From the NCBI RefSeq assembly GCF_011064285.1, contig NZ_CP049331.1:186001-250000 (forward strand): DNA of 64,000 bases, written 5' to 3'. A model generated the notes under the pieces. The model was not told where the DNA came from. It worked only from the letters and a program-made list of their open reading frames with translations, and searched no databases. Source of the DNA: Vibrio ziniensis. Its GTDB lineage: Bacteria; Pseudomonadota; Gammaproteobacteria; Enterobacterales; Vibrionaceae. The first letter of the stretch is position 1. The number at the start of each line of letters is the position of its first letter. A program made the translations under genes and the position numbers. This document shows, piece after piece, positions 29,703 to 40,218 of the stretch.

Positions 29703-29899
29703 CACACGTAAATTAATAAATAATTAGTGACACTTGAAGAGCGTTCTTACAAGCGTCTCATCAAGGCGCGATATAGTAATGAATCCTGAGTCACTGATCA
29801 ACCGCTTTCGCTGTTATTTTCGCCACTTTAGTTGCTCGAATTTCATGGCATCATCCAGTAGACTGTATTTTCTTTGATTTTTGCTCTCTCAAAACCATT

Positions 29900-32101
29900 A
29901 TGCGCCCAACAATAGCTCGTGTTGCACTACCTGTACCACTAGACAAACAGTTTGATTACCTCATTCCTAGCCATCTTTTTCCAATTATTGGCGGAAGGGT
30001 ATCAGTGCCATTTGGCCGTCAAACGCTGGTGGGGATTGTGACTGAGTTTGCGCAAGAGTCCGAATTTTCTATAGAGCAGTTAAAATCAGTCAAAGAAGTC
30101 TTAGATTCTCAACCTGTTTGGCCGGATAAACTGTACTCGCTGCTGAAATGGTGCAGTCAGTTTTATCAATTTCCTCTTGGCGATACTCTCGCCAACGCTA
30201 TGCCGAGTGCGCTACGTAAAGGTAAACCTGCAGACTTTGCCAGTTGCAAAGAGTGGCAAATGACACCCAGTGGTAGTAACCAAATGATGCAAGGTTTCGG
30301 ACGCGCCTTTAAGCAGGCTCAGGTTATGAACCTTCTTACTTCTGGCGCCGTTTCTCATTCTTCCTTGTTGGAAGAAGACGTCAGCATAGCGACTCTCAAA
30401 AGCTTGCAAGAAAAGGGATGGATTGAAGTTAGTGAGCAGAAGCCGCAGTTCAAAGCCTGGCCGAAGCAGATTGAAGCGGATGTTGAAAAGCCAAAATTAA
30501 ACCAAGAACAAGCCATCGCGATTGCTTCTGTAAACAGCAGTAAAGGCTTCGGTTGCTATTTATTGGAAGGGGTAACAGGCTCAGGTAAAACAGAAGTTTA
30601 TCTCAACCTAATTAAGCCGGTATTAGAGCAAGGGAAACAAGCATTAGTGCTGGTGCCTGAAATTGGTTTAACGCCTCAAACCATCAACCGTTTTAAAAAG
30701 CGCTTTAATGTGCCTGTAGAAGTGATTCACTCTGGGCTCAATGATACCGAACGGCTAAACGCGTGGTTGTCGGCGCGAGATAAAGTGGCAGGCATTGTCA
30801 TTGGTACTCGCTCGGCATTGTTAACGCCGTTTGCGGATCTCGGTATTATTATTGTTGATGAAGAGCATGACAGCTCTTACAAGCAGCAGGATAGTCTGCG
30901 TTATCATGCCCGTGATGTGGCGGTGATGAGAGCTAATCAAGAGCAAATACCTATTGTGCTGGGTTCAGCGACACCAGCGTTAGAGACGTTACATAATGCG
31001 TTAACGGGCAAATATCATCATCTACATCTGACAGAACGTGCCGGTGTTGCTGTACCTACTCGCAACCGCGTTTTGGATGTGAAAGGTTTGTATCTCGAAA
31101 GTGGATTGTCCGCGCCTTTAATTGCTGACATGCGGCGTCATCTGACTGAAGGCAACCAAGTGTTACTGTTTCTCAATCGTCGTGGCTTTTCACCTGCATT
31201 AATGTGCCATGAGTGTGGATGGATCGCCGATTGCCAACGCTGTGATGCCTATTACACCTTCCATCAATACAGCAATGAAATTCGCTGCCACCATTGTGGT
31301 TCTCAGCGTCCTGTTATTCATCAGTGTCAGAGTTGCGGTTCTACACAATTGGTGACAGTAGGGGTAGGGACAGAACAGCTTGAAAAACAATTAGCAGAGC
31401 TATTCCCTGAATATAAAACCATACGTATCGATCGAGACAGCACTCGCAGAAAGGGCAGCTTAGAGTCGGCATTAACGTCGATTCGTAGAGGTGAGTATCA
31501 GATCCTGATCGGTACCCAAATGTTGGCTAAAGGTCATCACTTCCCAGACGTTACTTTGGTCGCTCTGTTGGATGTGGATGGCTCACTCTACAGTAGTGAT
31601 TTTAGAGCGTCCGAACGTTTAGCGCAGCTCTTCATTCAGGTAGCAGGAAGAGCTGGACGTGCAAGTAAGCCTGGTGAAGTGATATTGCAGACTCACCACC
31701 CAGAGCACAGCTTGCTACAAGATCTTCTTCAGCGAGATTATCACCATTTTGCCTTGACTGCTTTGGCGGAGCGTAAATTGGCAATGTTACCACCATATAC
31801 CTATCTGACCCTGTTCAGAGCCGAAGCGAATCAGTCTCAGATGGTGGAAGATTTCTTGCGTCAGGTTCGTCATACATTGGAAGCGCATCCGTTATTTGAT
31901 CAGCACTGCATGGTTTTAGGACCAACGCCTGCGCCACTGGCTAAACGTGCTGGAAAGTTTCGCTGGCAACTTCTATTGCAGGCAGAGGCTCGCTCAGTGA
32001 TGCAAAAATTGTTGATGAGCGCTAAGCCGGCCATTTCAATGTTGCCATTAGCCAGTAAAGTTCGCTGGACACTGGATATTGAGCCTCAGGATTTAAGTTA
32101 A
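29900..32101 (+). CDS. priA: Primosomal protein N' (replication restart helicase PriA)
   Basis: A 733-residue superfamily 2 helicase that recognises stalled forks and reloads DnaB. The N-terminal DNA-binding domain (1-105) begins RPTIARVALPVPLDKQFDYL. The helicase has Walker A GVTGSGKTEVY (about 227-237) and the DEEH box IIVDEEHDSSYKQQ. A zinc module with CHECGWIADCQRC and CHHCG...CQSCG (about 436-480) is complete. The C-terminal motif QVAGRAGR is intact. It is followed by cytR, ftsN and hslVU as in E. coli. Confidence 0.97.
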   Translation: MRPTIARVALPVPLDKQFDYLIPSHLFPIIGGRVSVPFGRQTLVGIVTEFAQESEFSIEQLKSVKEVLDSQPVWPDKLYSLLKWCSQFYQFPLGDTLANAMPSALRKGKPADFASCKEWQMTPSGSNQMMQGFGRAFKQAQVMNLLTSGAVSHSSLLEEDVSIATLKSLQEKGWIEVSEQKPQFKAWPKQIEADVEKPKLNQEQAIAIASVNSSKGFGCYLLEGVTGSGKTEVYLNLIKPVLEQGKQALVLVPEIGLTPQTINRFKKRFNVPVEVIHSGLNDTERLNAWLSARDKVAGIVIGTRSALLTPFADLGIIIVDEEHDSSYKQQDSLRYHARDVAVMRANQEQIPIVLGSATPALETLHNALTGKYHHLHLTERAGVAVPTRNRVLDVKGLYLESGLSAPLIADMRRHLTEGNQVLLFLNRRGFSPALMCHECGWIADCQRCDAYYTFHQYSNEIRCHHCGSQRPVIHQCQSCGSTQLVTVGVGTEQLEKQLAELFPEYKTIRIDRDSTRRKGSLESALTSIRRGEYQILIGTQMLAKGHHFPDVTLVALLDVDGSLYSSDFRASERLAQLFIQVAGRAGRASKPGEVILQTHHPEHSLLQDLLQRDYHHFALTALAERKLAMLPPYTYLTLFRAEANQSQMVEDFLRQVRHTLEAHPLFDQHCMVLGPTPAPLAKRAGKFRWQLLLQAEARSVMQKLLMSAKPAISMLPLASKVRWTLDIEPQDLS

Positions 32102-32167
32102 TTTCGCAGCTTTTAGAGGGTGCAAATTAGGGCTGTGGATACGGTGTACTATATAAAGATTCTCTAA

Positions 32168-32183
32168 TGTGACAGCGATCACG
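32168..32183. promoter_or_regulatory. Candidate CRP site upstream of cytR
   Basis: TGTGA-CAGCGA-TCACG matches the CRP consensus TGTGA-N6-TCACA with one mismatch. It lies about 230 bases upstream of cytR in a 308-base gene-free gap (32102-32409). E. coli cytR is under CRP control. No other clear element was seen in this gap. Confidence 0.65.
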
Positions 32184-32409
32184 TTTGTAGTGCAAATTTT
32201 GTTAATTTGACCGTAACTTTCTGCTTAGAAATGAATAGACTAACGGTAGAATTCTCTCAGTGAAACGTTTTCGTTTTGTGAAATAGATTTCTCACTGGAA
32301 GGCTAGGTGTGTATCACACAATTTATACGCCATTAACATAATTACAAAACGTGTTTAAGCGTGGTTTGCTTAAGTACGACAAAGGAATAAGAAAAGAGGA
32401 CTATTTAAC

Positions 32410-33417
32410 ATGGCGACAATGAAGGATGTTGCCCAGCTTGCTGGCGTATCGACCGCGACAGTGTCGCGGGCTCTGATGAATCCTGAGAAAGTATCGTCTT
32501 CAACTCGCAAGCGCGTAGAAGAAGCGGTTTTAGAAGCTGGCTATTCACCGAATTCTCTCGCGAGAAATCTGCGTCGAAATGAGTCTAAAACGATCGTGGC
32601 GATTGTCCCTGATATTTGTGACCCTTATTTCACCGAAATTATTCGTGGTATCGAAGACGCGGCGATGGAGCATGGATACCTTGTTTTACTGGGTGACAGT
32701 GGTCAGCAAAAGAAACGAGAAAGTTCATTCGTTAATTTGGTTTTTACCAAGCAAGCCGATGGTATGTTGTTGTTAGGTACTGACTTGCCGTTTGATGTGA
32801 GTAAACCGGAACAGAAGAACCTTCCGCCAATGGTTATGGCGTGCGAGTTCGCACCAGAACTGGAGCTACCGACGGTTCATATCGATAACCTGACCTCTGC
32901 ATTTGAAGCTGTGAACTATCTAACTCAGTTGGGTCACAAGCGTGTTGCTCAAATTTCTGGTCCAGAAAGCGCGACACTTTGCCAGTTCCGCCACCAAGGG
33001 TATCAGCAGGCACTGCGTAGAGCTGGCATTACCATGAATCCCGACTATGTGATTTATGGTGATTTCACGTTTGAATCGGGTGTCAGTGCCGTTCGTGAGT
33101 TACTTTCTCTGCCCGACGTACCAACAGCGATTTTTTGCCACAATGATATTATGGCGATAGGTGCGATGCAGGAAGCAAAACGTTTGGGGCTTCGTATTCC
33201 ACGAGATCTTTCCATTGTGGGGTTTGATGACATCCAGTTTTCACAATACTGCGATCCACCATTAACGACAATTTCTCAGCCTCGTTATGAGATTGGGCGT
33301 CAAGCCATGCTGATGATGTTAGAGCTACTGCGTGGTTTAGATGTTCAAGCGGGTTCACGTTTATTGGATACGAGTTTAGTCGTCCGTGAAAGTGCTGCTC
33401 CACCTCGCTCTCACTAG
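32410..33417 (+). CDS. cytR: LacI-family regulator CytR
   Basis: A 335-residue repressor of nucleoside uptake and catabolism that works together with CRP. The LacI-type helix-turn-helix (TMKDVAQLAGVSTATVSRAL, residues 3-22) is followed by the hinge and a periplasmic-binding-protein-like domain (about 60-330) that senses cytidine. Segments AIVPDICDPYFTEIIRGIED and IVGFDDIQFSQYCDPPLTTI are diagnostic of CytR. In V. cholerae CytR also influences competence and biofilm genes. Its position between priA and ftsN is conserved. Confidence 0.94.
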   Translation: MATMKDVAQLAGVSTATVSRALMNPEKVSSSTRKRVEEAVLEAGYSPNSLARNLRRNESKTIVAIVPDICDPYFTEIIRGIEDAAMEHGYLVLLGDSGQQKKRESSFVNLVFTKQADGMLLLGTDLPFDVSKPEQKNLPPMVMACEFAPELELPTVHIDNLTSAFEAVNYLTQLGHKRVAQISGPESATLCQFRHQGYQQALRRAGITMNPDYVIYGDFTFESGVSAVRELLSLPDVPTAIFCHNDIMAIGAMQEAKRLGLRIPRDLSIVGFDDIQFSQYCDPPLTTISQPRYEIGRQAMLMMLELLRGLDVQAGSRLLDTSLVVRESAAPPRSH

Positions 33418-33529
33418 AATAGCTAAGATGAATGACAGTACTCATTGCAGTACTGTCATCAATAGGCTGTTATCTAACGTTAAACTGCTTTAACATGTGG
33501 GCAGATTTTATAACTATTGAAAACTTCCA

Positions 33530-34078
33530 GTGGCTAATAAAGATTATGTAAGACGCGGTCGTAGTCAGAAAAAGCCGGCCCCAAAAAAAACAACCTCTCG
33601 TCGTAAACCTTGGCGTAGTGGGTTTATTGCTCTCCTACTTGTTGCTTTATTAGGTTATGGCTTATACACGTTAAGTAATGATCCTGAGCCGTCAAAACCT
33701 GTTGCAGTCAAACCTGAACCGAAACCAAAACCCAAACCAAAGCAAACTGAGACGATTCCGCCTCCGCCAACAGAGAAGTGGGACTATGTTGATACTTTGC
33801 CAAAGCGCGAAATTGAAGTGGTAGCAAAAGAGCAAGAAATCTCTGATATACCATACATAATGCAGTGTGGTGCTTATAAAACGATGCAGCAAGCAGAAGC
33901 GAGAAAGTTGGATATCGCTTTCCAAGGTATCAACAGCAAAATTCGTAAGAAGGAAGACAGCAGTTGGTTCCGTGTGGTGTTAGGTCCCTATAAATTTAAG
34001 CGTGATGCTGAACGCGATAAGCATAAATTACAGCGCGCTAAAATTGAGCCTTGTGCGATTTGGAAAGAACAACAATAA
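33530..34078 (+). CDS. ftsN: Cell division protein FtsN
   Basis: A 182-residue bitopic inner-membrane protein that triggers septal peptidoglycan synthesis. A positively charged cytoplasmic tail (1-28, KKPAPKKTTSRRKPW) precedes one transmembrane helix (about 31-48). A Pro/Lys-rich periplasmic linker (PEPKPKPKPKQ) and a C-terminal SPOR domain (about 105-180, with IMQCGAYKTMQQAEARK) follow. It is shorter than the 319-residue E. coli protein, mainly in the linker. The start is GTG at 33530. It lies between cytR and hslV. Confidence 0.9.
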   Translation: MANKDYVRRGRSQKKPAPKKTTSRRKPWRSGFIALLLVALLGYGLYTLSNDPEPSKPVAVKPEPKPKPKPKQTETIPPPPTEKWDYVDTLPKREIEVVAKEQEISDIPYIMQCGAYKTMQQAEARKLDIAFQGINSKIRKKEDSSWFRVVLGPYKFKRDAERDKHKLQRAKIEPCAIWKEQQ

Positions 34079-34114
34079 GTTTTTGCATCGATATTTAGTT
34101 GTTAAAAATTGAAA

Positions 34115-34165
34115 GACGCCCAAAACATTTGCAACCCAAAGTGAGCAAGGTTCTGGGCGTTTTGC
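34115..34165 (+). terminator. Terminator of ftsN
   Basis: ACGCCCA (34115-34121) pairs with TGGGCGT (34154-34160) across a long, partly paired loop and is followed by TTTGCTTTCTTT. Confidence 0.6.
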
Positions 34166-34176
34166 TTTCTTTCTCC

Positions 34177-34205
34177 CTTGAAATTTTTTCCGGCTATCCT
34201 CATAT
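34177..34205 (+). promoter_or_regulatory. Heat-shock (sigma-32) promoter of hslVU
   Basis: CTTGAAA (34177-34183), a 14-base spacer and CCTCATAT (34198-34205) match the sigma-32 consensus CTTGAAA-N13-15-CCCCATNT closely. The site is 42 bases before the hslV start. Confidence 0.8.
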
Positions 34206-34246
34206 AACTTACATCTCCATCGTGAAAATAATTAAGAGGCCCTCTC

Positions 34247-34801
34247 GTGACTACCATCGTATCAGTACGTCGTAATAATAAAGTTGTCATCGCAGGTGAC
34301 GGGCAAGTATCGCTCGGCAATACAGTAATGAAAGGCAACGCGAAAAAAGTTCGCCGTTTGTATAACAACAAAGTATTAGCTGGTTTTGCGGGCGGTACCG
34401 CGGATGCGTTTACGCTATTTGAACGTTTTGAAAGCAAGTTGCAAATGCACCAAGGTCATTTAACCAAAGCGGCAGTTGAACTGGCAAAAGACTGGCGTAG
34501 CGATCGCGCATTACGCCGTTTAGAAGCAATTTTGGCAGTGGCAGATGAGACGGCATCATTGATCATCACAGGTAATGGTGACGTGGTGCAACCAGAGCAT
34601 GATTTGATTGCGATTGGTTCTGGTGGCAATTTTGCTCAAGCGGCTGCGATTGCACTGATTGAAAATACCGATTTAGACGCGCGCTCAATTGCAGAAAAAG
34701 CATTAAACATCGCTGGCGACATCTGCGTCTTTACCAACCATCACCACACCATCGAAGAGCTAGAAATCCCGCAAGAGCTCATCGCGAAAGACCAAGCATA
34801 A
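34247..34801 (+). CDS. hslV: ATP-dependent protease HslV, peptidase subunit
   Basis: A 184-residue proteasome-beta-like peptidase, the proteolytic half of the HslVU (ClpYQ) complex. After removal of the initiator Met the catalytic Thr1 is exposed ([19 protein letters not shown]). The Lys and Gly around [10 protein letters not shown] and FAGGTADAF are conserved. The start is GTG at 34247. The gene is 31 bases upstream of hslU in one heat-shock operon preceded by a sigma-32-like promoter. Confidence 0.97.
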   Translation: MTTIVSVRRNNKVVIAGDGQVSLGNTVMKGNAKKVRRLYNNKVLAGFAGGTADAFTLFERFESKLQMHQGHLTKAAVELAKDWRSDRALRRLEAILAVADETASLIITGNGDVVQPEHDLIAIGSGGNFAQAAAIALIENTDLDARSIAEKALNIAGDICVFTNHHHTIEELEIPQELIAKDQA

Positions 34802-34832
34802 AACAGTGTGATTAGAATTTAAGGAATTCATT

Positions 34833-36164
34833 ATGTCTGAAATGACTCCTCGTGAAATTGTTCATGAACTTAACCGCCATATTATCGGTCAAGATAAAGC
34901 TAAGCGCGCTGTAGCGATTGCTCTTCGTAACCGCTGGCGTCGTATGCAGCTTGAAGAGAGCTTGCGCGTAGAAGTGACACCAAAAAACATCCTGATGATT
35001 GGTCCAACGGGTGTGGGTAAAACAGAGATTGCTCGTCGTTTAGCAAAACTGGCGAATGCGCCTTTCATCAAAGTCGAAGCTACTAAATTCACAGAAGTGG
35101 GTTATGTGGGTAAAGAAGTTGAAACCATTATCCGTGACCTGACTGATGTAGCGGTTAAGCTGACGCATCAGCAAGCGACTGAAAAAGTCAAATTCCGCGC
35201 TGAAGAATTGGCTGAAGAACGTATTTTGGATGCGCTTCTTCCTCCAGCTCGTGATGCTTGGGGTAAAGCAGAGCATAGTGAAGAGAACTCCAATACCCGT
35301 CAGGTTTTCCGTAAAAAATTACGTGAAGGTAAGTTAGACGATAAAGAAATTGAATTAGACATCGCTGTACCGCAAATGGGCGTAGAGATCATGGCGCCTC
35401 CAGGTATGGAAGAGATGACTAACCAGCTTCAAGGTATGTTCCAAAATTTGGCTGGTAACACCAAGAAAAAACGTAAACTGAAAATTAAAGATGCGTTTAA
35501 AGCACTCACTGAAGAAGAAGCGTCGAAGCTTGTTAATCAAGATGAACTGAAAGAACAAGCTATCTACAGTGTTGAAAATAACGGCATCGTTTTTATCGAT
35601 GAAATCGATAAGATCTGTAAGCGCGGTGAAGTGTCTGGTCCGGACGTTTCTCGTGAAGGTGTTCAGCGTGACTTACTGCCTCTGATCGAAGGTAGTACGG
35701 TTTCAACTAAGCACGGTATGGTTCGTACCGACCACATTCTGTTCATCGCATCAGGTGCATTCCAAGTGGCTAGACCATCTGATTTGATTCCAGAATTGCA
35801 AGGTCGCCTGCCAATTCGTGTTGAACTTGAAGCGCTTTCCAGTGAAGATTTTAAACGCATTCTGACTGAGCCTAAAGCTTCATTGACAGAGCAATACATG
35901 GCGTTGATGAAAACAGAGAATGTGGATGTTGAGTTCACTGACGATGGTATCAAGCAAATCGCAGAAGCTGCATGGCAAGTCAATGAAACAACGGAGAACA
36001 TCGGTGCTCGTCGACTACATACAGTGATGGAGCGTCTGATGGATGAAATCTCATTTGATGCCACAGATAAAGCGGGTTCATCGCTCACTATTGATGCGAC
36101 TTATGTGAAGAGCAAACTCGGTGAGTTAGTTGCCGATGAAGATTTAAGCCGTTTCATTTTATAA
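34833..36164 (+). CDS. hslU: ATP-dependent protease HslU, ATPase subunit
   Basis: A 443-residue AAA+ unfoldase that feeds substrates to HslV. The N-terminus [20 protein letters not shown] is the family start. Walker A is GPTGVGKTE (about 56-64), Walker B is [14 protein letters not shown] (about 250-263). The I domain lies between them (about 110-235). The C-terminus ends in the SRFIL tail that docks between HslV subunits. It is translated from its own ribosome site and followed by a terminator. Confidence 0.97.
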   Translation: MSEMTPREIVHELNRHIIGQDKAKRAVAIALRNRWRRMQLEESLRVEVTPKNILMIGPTGVGKTEIARRLAKLANAPFIKVEATKFTEVGYVGKEVETIIRDLTDVAVKLTHQQATEKVKFRAEELAEERILDALLPPARDAWGKAEHSEENSNTRQVFRKKLREGKLDDKEIELDIAVPQMGVEIMAPPGMEEMTNQLQGMFQNLAGNTKKKRKLKIKDAFKALTEEEASKLVNQDELKEQAIYSVENNGIVFIDEIDKICKRGEVSGPDVSREGVQRDLLPLIEGSTVSTKHGMVRTDHILFIASGAFQVARPSDLIPELQGRLPIRVELEALSSEDFKRILTEPKASLTEQYMALMKTENVDVEFTDDGIKQIAEAAWQVNETTENIGARRLHTVMERLMDEISFDATDKAGSSLTIDATYVKSKLGELVADEDLSRFIL

Positions 36165-36169
36165 AATGC

Positions 36170-36200
36170 AAAAGCCCGCTCAAAATGCAGCGGGCTTTTT
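36170..36200 (+). terminator. Terminator of hslVU
   Basis: AAAAGCCCGCT and AGCGGGCTTTTT enclose an 8-base loop, starting 6 bases after the hslU stop. Confidence 0.9.
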
Positions 36201-36286
36201 ACCTTTATTCAAGGCGATATAGCCCGCTGACACCACGTGCGCTTTAGGTATATACTGACAACATTATTGAACAACCTATCATTATC

Positions 36287-37204
36287 ATGAATAACTCTCT
36301 GCAAATATGGTTTGATGCTGCGCGGCCGAAAACTCTTCCTCTCGCCTTAGTGTCAATTTTTACCGGAAGCGCTTTAGCTTTTTCTTCTGGGCACTTTTCT
36401 TTGCCTATCGCTTTTTTGGCGCTGCTGACAGCCACTTTATTGCAGATCTTATCGAACTTAGCCAATGACTATGGTGATGCTGTGAAAGGTACGGATAATG
36501 AAAAACGTATCGGTCCTATGCGTGCAATTCAGTCTGGAGCTGTGAGTTTGAATGACATGAAAAGAGCGATTGTAATCAATGTGTTGATGACTATCGCGTC
36601 TGGGTTGATGTTGGTTCTATATGCTCTAGATAGTTTGCAAAGTATTCTTGCTTTCATAGGCTTGGGTGTGTTGGCAATGGTAGCTGCGATTGCTTACACG
36701 GTAGGCAATAAACCGTACGGCTACTTAGGGTTAGGAGATTTATCTGTGTTCTTGTTTTTTGGTCTTTTAGGTGTATCAGGTACTTATTTCCTTCACTCAG
36801 GAAGCATAGACTGGAGCCTGTTTTTACCATCATTAGGCTGTGGCTTAATGGCTGTTGCTGTACTTAACGTCAACAACATGCGAGATATCGAAAATGATGC
36901 AGAGTGTGGTAAGCGCACAGTGCCCGTGCGTTTAGGGCAAATGAAAGCGAAGAAATACCATTTCATGCTTTTGTCCGGCGCGGTGCTCGCTTTTGCTGCG
37001 TATCTTATTATGCAGGAGAAGCCGCTGTGGATCAGTTTGCCTTTCTTGTTGAGTCTGATATTAGTCACTAAACATGGTCGTGCTGTGTGGCAAACTGAAA
37101 AGCCGGCACAGATAGCGCCTATGCTCCCTGTAATTGTTAAGTGCTCTTTGATTACTAACTTGTTGTTTGTCGGCGTGGTTATCGCTCAAACTCTGACAAG
37201 TTAA
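36287..37204 (+). CDS. menA: 1,4-dihydroxy-2-naphthoate polyprenyltransferase
   Basis: A 305-residue integral membrane prenyltransferase of the UbiA superfamily that attaches the polyprenyl tail in menaquinone synthesis. The first Asp-rich motif is NLANDYGDAVKGTDNE (about 58-73). The second is NNMRDIENDAECGKRTVPVRLG (spanning 203-222 in part). Eight or nine hydrophobic helices are seen. Menaquinone is the electron donor of fumarate reductase, encoded later in the window. It lies between hslU and rraA as in E. coli. Confidence 0.94.
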   Translation: MNNSLQIWFDAARPKTLPLALVSIFTGSALAFSSGHFSLPIAFLALLTATLLQILSNLANDYGDAVKGTDNEKRIGPMRAIQSGAVSLNDMKRAIVINVLMTIASGLMLVLYALDSLQSILAFIGLGVLAMVAAIAYTVGNKPYGYLGLGDLSVFLFFGLLGVSGTYFLHSGSIDWSLFLPSLGCGLMAVAVLNVNNMRDIENDAECGKRTVPVRLGQMKAKKYHFMLLSGAVLAFAAYLIMQEKPLWISLPFLLSLILVTKHGRAVWQTEKPAQIAPMLPVIVKCSLITNLLFVGVVIAQTLTS

Positions 37205-37279
37205 TTTGCGCTGTGTCATTGCATTGGCTTAATCACCCGATATACTCGTTGAAAGACTTTTCGTAAAGAGAACAAGGCT

Positions 37280-37810
37280 ATGGAATACAACACCTCTGCA
37301 CTATGTGACATTTACCTCGATCAAGTTGACGTGGTAGAACCTATGTTTAGTAACTTTGGTGGTCGCGCCTCTTTTGCTGGTCAAATCACTACAGTGAAGT
37401 GTTTTGAAGACAACGGACTCATTCGTGAAACGCTAGAGCAAGACGGCGTTGGACGAGTGTTGCTCATTGACGGTGGTGGTTCGCTGCGCCGTGCACTGAT
37501 TGATGCTGAGCTAGCCGCTCTTGCAGAAGAAAACGAGTGGGAAGGTATCGTTGTGTACGGTTGTGTTCGTGAAGTGGACGAATTGGAAGATATGAGCATC
37601 GGTATTCAGGCGATGGCTGCAATTCCTGTTGGTGCTAATAGCCAAGGTATTGGTGAGGTTGACGTGCCGGTGAACTTTGGCGGTGTCACTTTCCTTCCAG
37701 AAGATTACTTATATGCTGATAACACTGGCGTTATCTTGTCTCAAGAGCCTCTGAATGTGGATCTTGAAACGGATGAAGAAGATGTAGTCGAAGAAGATGA
37801 AATTCTCTAA
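37280..37810 (+). CDS. rraA: Regulator of ribonuclease E activity A
   Basis: A 176-residue protein beginning [21 protein letters not shown]. It forms a trimer that binds RNase E and dampens RNA decay. The core [19 protein letters not shown] and the segment [18 protein letters not shown] are conserved. The tail is very acidic ([13 protein letters not shown]) and a little longer than in E. coli (161 residues). It follows menA and is closed by a terminator. Confidence 0.94.
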   Translation: MEYNTSALCDIYLDQVDVVEPMFSNFGGRASFAGQITTVKCFEDNGLIRETLEQDGVGRVLLIDGGGSLRRALIDAELAALAEENEWEGIVVYGCVREVDELEDMSIGIQAMAAIPVGANSQGIGEVDVPVNFGGVTFLPEDYLYADNTGVILSQEPLNVDLETDEEDVVEEDEIL

Positions 37811-37838
37811 TCGTTTGCGCTAAAACTCTCGGTTCAAA

Positions 37839-37877
37839 AACAACAAAGCCGATGCGGATGCGTCGGCTTTGTTGTTT
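37839..37877. terminator. Terminator between rraA and MATE gene
   Basis: AACAACAAAGCCGA and the complementary TCGGCTTTGTTGTT form a long stem between convergent genes. The T-run is short in both directions. Confidence 0.7.
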
Positions 37878-37928
37878 GGACAAATAGAATTTGATAGGAC
37901 GATAAGTGCGTTAAGTTTTGAATTCGTT

Positions 37929-39290
37929 TTAAGAGACGGAGTTTTCCGCAGTTGTTTCACCGCAGTGACTTTTTCTCAGCCACAGGGCATAAAGATACCC
38001 TAGCAATCCACCTGCCACGTTTCCTGCAGCAATGCCAATAAATAAGCCTTCAATACCATAAAGCTGAGAGCCCATCCAAGCCACAGGCAAGGTGAATACG
38101 AATAAACGCATGAAACTCCATTGGAAAGCCTTAATCGGCAAGTGAAGAGCATTCAACGCGGAAATAAGCATCATCACCACACCTTGAAAGCCGTAACTGA
38201 AAGGTACTACCAGTAAGTAGTGCCACAATAAATCCTGCACATCCGCTTCTTGAGAGAACAATTTCGAAAGAGGAATGCTCAAAGGCACCATCATAACGAA
38301 AATCATCAGTTGAAATAACAGTGAAAAACGCAGGCTGATAAATAATCCGGCAAAACTTCGTCTGGGATTATTGGCACCAAGGTTTTGTGCCATAAACGGT
38401 GTCAAAGAGGAAGTCAAAGACATCAATACCAGAATTAAAATCGACTCGATACGTTGTGCCGCACCATAAGCTGCGACAGCAGCGGTACCATGGTTTGATA
38501 GCATCATCATGAGTAATGCACCAGACAAAGGGTTCATTGCTGTTGAGAGCGCGGCAGGTGTGCCGATTTTCAGTATCTGGTTCCAGTCGTGGCGTAGACT
38601 CGGTAAGTGAGGTGCTGCGAGAAGTTTTACTCGTTTAATCAGAACATAGAATGAACCGATCAAAGCGCCAAGCCAAGACAGAGCACTCGCAATCGCTGCC
38701 CCTTGGATACCAAGCTCTGGGAATGGGCCATAGCCGAAAATAAGTAGTGGGTCTAACACGCCGTTGATCACGCCAGCCAGCATCATAATTTTAGCTGGAG
38801 TTTTGGTATCTCCTGTAGCGCGAATGACGCTGTTGCCTGTCATAGGGACAACCAGAAGGGGGATGGTGAGATACCACACTTGCATGTACTGCTCAATCAG
38901 AGGGATAAGTTCTTGCTTTGCACCGAGTAACAGGAAAAGCGGTTCAATAGTGAAATAGCCAATCGAAGAGGCAGCGATCACTAATACGATGGCGAGCATA
39001 ATGCCGTGGCTGGAGAAACGCGCTGCGTTGTGCGCCGCTCCCTGACCCAGTAATCGACCGATATTGGTCGACAAACCGATACCGATACCCATAGTGATAC
39101 AGTTGACGACAAAAGTGACCGGAAAAGTATAACTGATCGCGGCCAGCGCTTCGGTGCCGAGCAATGAAATAAAAAAGGTATCGACCAAGTTGAACATCAA
39201 AATTGCGATTAAGCCGAACATCATCGGTATCGTCATTTGACGTAATACAGTAGCAATAGGCGCGGATAGTAGACCGTGTTTATCGTGCAT
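37929..39290 (-). CDS. MATE family efflux transporter
   Basis: A 453-residue inner-membrane protein with 12 predicted helices in two homologous halves. The N-terminal half begins MTIPMMFGLIAILMFNLVDT and contains TFVVNCITMGIGIGLSTNIG. The equivalent helix pattern repeats after about residue 230. MATE pumps expel cationic drugs or metabolites using Na+ or H+ gradients. The substrate cannot be told from the sequence. It stands alone between rraA and tpiA. Confidence 0.9.
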   Translation of the reverse strand: MHDKHGLLSAPIATVLRQMTIPMMFGLIAILMFNLVDTFFISLLGTEALAAISYTFPVTFVVNCITMGIGIGLSTNIGRLLGQGAAHNAARFSSHGIMLAIVLVIAASSIGYFTIEPLFLLLGAKQELIPLIEQYMQVWYLTIPLLVVPMTGNSVIRATGDTKTPAKIMMLAGVINGVLDPLLIFGYGPFPELGIQGAAIASALSWLGALIGSFYVLIKRVKLLAAPHLPSLRHDWNQILKIGTPAALSTAMNPLSGALLMMMLSNHGTAAVAAYGAAQRIESILILVLMSLTSSLTPFMAQNLGANNPRRSFAGLFISLRFSLLFQLMIFVMMVPLSIPLSKLFSQEADVQDLLWHYLLVVPFSYGFQGVVMMLISALNALHLPIKAFQWSFMRLFVFTLPVAWMGSQLYGIEGLFIGIAAGNVAGGLLGYLYALWLRKSHCGETTAENSVS

Positions 39291-39401
39291 AGAGGCTGTG
39301 TTTATAGAGCATAGAGATAATAGGTTGGCGATAAAGTAGTTAGAATACTCGATCTTTGCCTGATGGACTACCCAAGTCTGGATGGACGTTTAAGGGATAT
39401 G

Positions 39402-39426
39402 AAAAAGGCCAGCAATGCTGGCCTTC
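39402..39426 (-). terminator. Terminator of tpiA
   Basis: AAGGCCAGC-AAT-GCTGGCCTT is a perfect stem. Read leftward from tpiA it is followed by TTTTTC. Confidence 0.88.
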
Positions 39427-39447
39427 GATATTTGAATAAGCTTGAAA

Positions 39448-40218
39448 TTAAGCTTTTGCTGCTGCAGCTGCTTTAGCGATAGCTGCGAAGCTTTTCGCGT
39501 CTAGAGATGCGCCACCAACTAGAGCACCATCGATGTCTGGTTGAGAGAAGTATGCTTGAGCGTTCTCTGGCTTAACAGAACCACCGTATTGGATGATTAC
39601 TTGTTCTGCTACTGCTGCGTCTTTCGCTGCGATAAGCGCACGGATAGATGCGTGGATGCGTTGTGCATCTTCTGCTGTTGCTGCTTTACCAGTACCGATA
39701 GCCCAGATTGGTTCGTAAGCGATGATAGCACCGTTTAGCGCTTCAACACCGTATGCATCGATAACGGCGTTGATTTGACGCGCACATACTGCTTCAGTTT
39801 CGCCCGCTTCGTTTTGCGCTTCAGATTCACCGATACAGAAAACAGGTTTTAGACCGTTTTCTTTTAGGAATGCGAATTTCTTAGCAACAAACTCGTCAGA
39901 CTCGCTGTGGTAATCACGACGCTCTGAGTGACCAATGATGATGTGAGTAGCACCGAAATCTTTCAGCATTGCAGGCGACATATCACCAGTGAAAGCACCG
40001 CTGTTGTGTAGGTCAGTGTTTTGTGCACCTAGGATGATTTTGTTGCCGCCTTCAGCGATTAGACGTTCAGCCAAATCAATGTAAAGCGCAGGCGGAGCAA
40101 CTGCTACTTCAACACCTGTTACACCTTCAAGTTCAGCATTTAGACCATTTAGCAGCTCAGTTACCATTGCTTTGCTGCCATTCAGTTTCCAGTTACCCAT
40201 TACGACAGGACGACGCAT
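39448..40218 (-). CDS. tpiA: Triosephosphate isomerase
   Basis: A 256-residue TIM-barrel enzyme that interconverts dihydroxyacetone phosphate and glyceraldehyde 3-phosphate. The catalytic residues are visible: Lys in MGNWKLNGS (about 12), His in [11 protein letters not shown] (about 97) and Glu in [16 protein letters not shown] (about 168). The phosphate loop [10 protein letters not shown] is present. The ATG at 40216-40218 ([11 protein letters not shown]) matches the family; an upstream start adds 22 unrelated hydrophobic residues. Confidence 0.97.
   Translation of the reverse strand: MRRPVVMGNWKLNGSKAMVTELLNGLNAELEGVTGVEVAVAPPALYIDLAERLIAEGGNKIILGAQNTDLHNSGAFTGDMSPAMLKDFGATHIIIGHSERRDYHSESDEFVAKKFAFLKENGLKPVFCIGESEAQNEAGETEAVCARQINAVIDAYGVEALNGAIIAYEPIWAIGTGKAATAEDAQRIHASIRALIAAKDAAVAEQVIIQYGGSVKPENAQAYFSQPDIDGALVGGASLDAKSFAAIAKAAAAAKA

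Noticed and set aside
32305..32325. Second CRP-like site GTGTGTATCACAC before cytR
   Set aside because: The half-sites are too close together for CRP (four bases instead of six), so it is only an imperfect palindrome.
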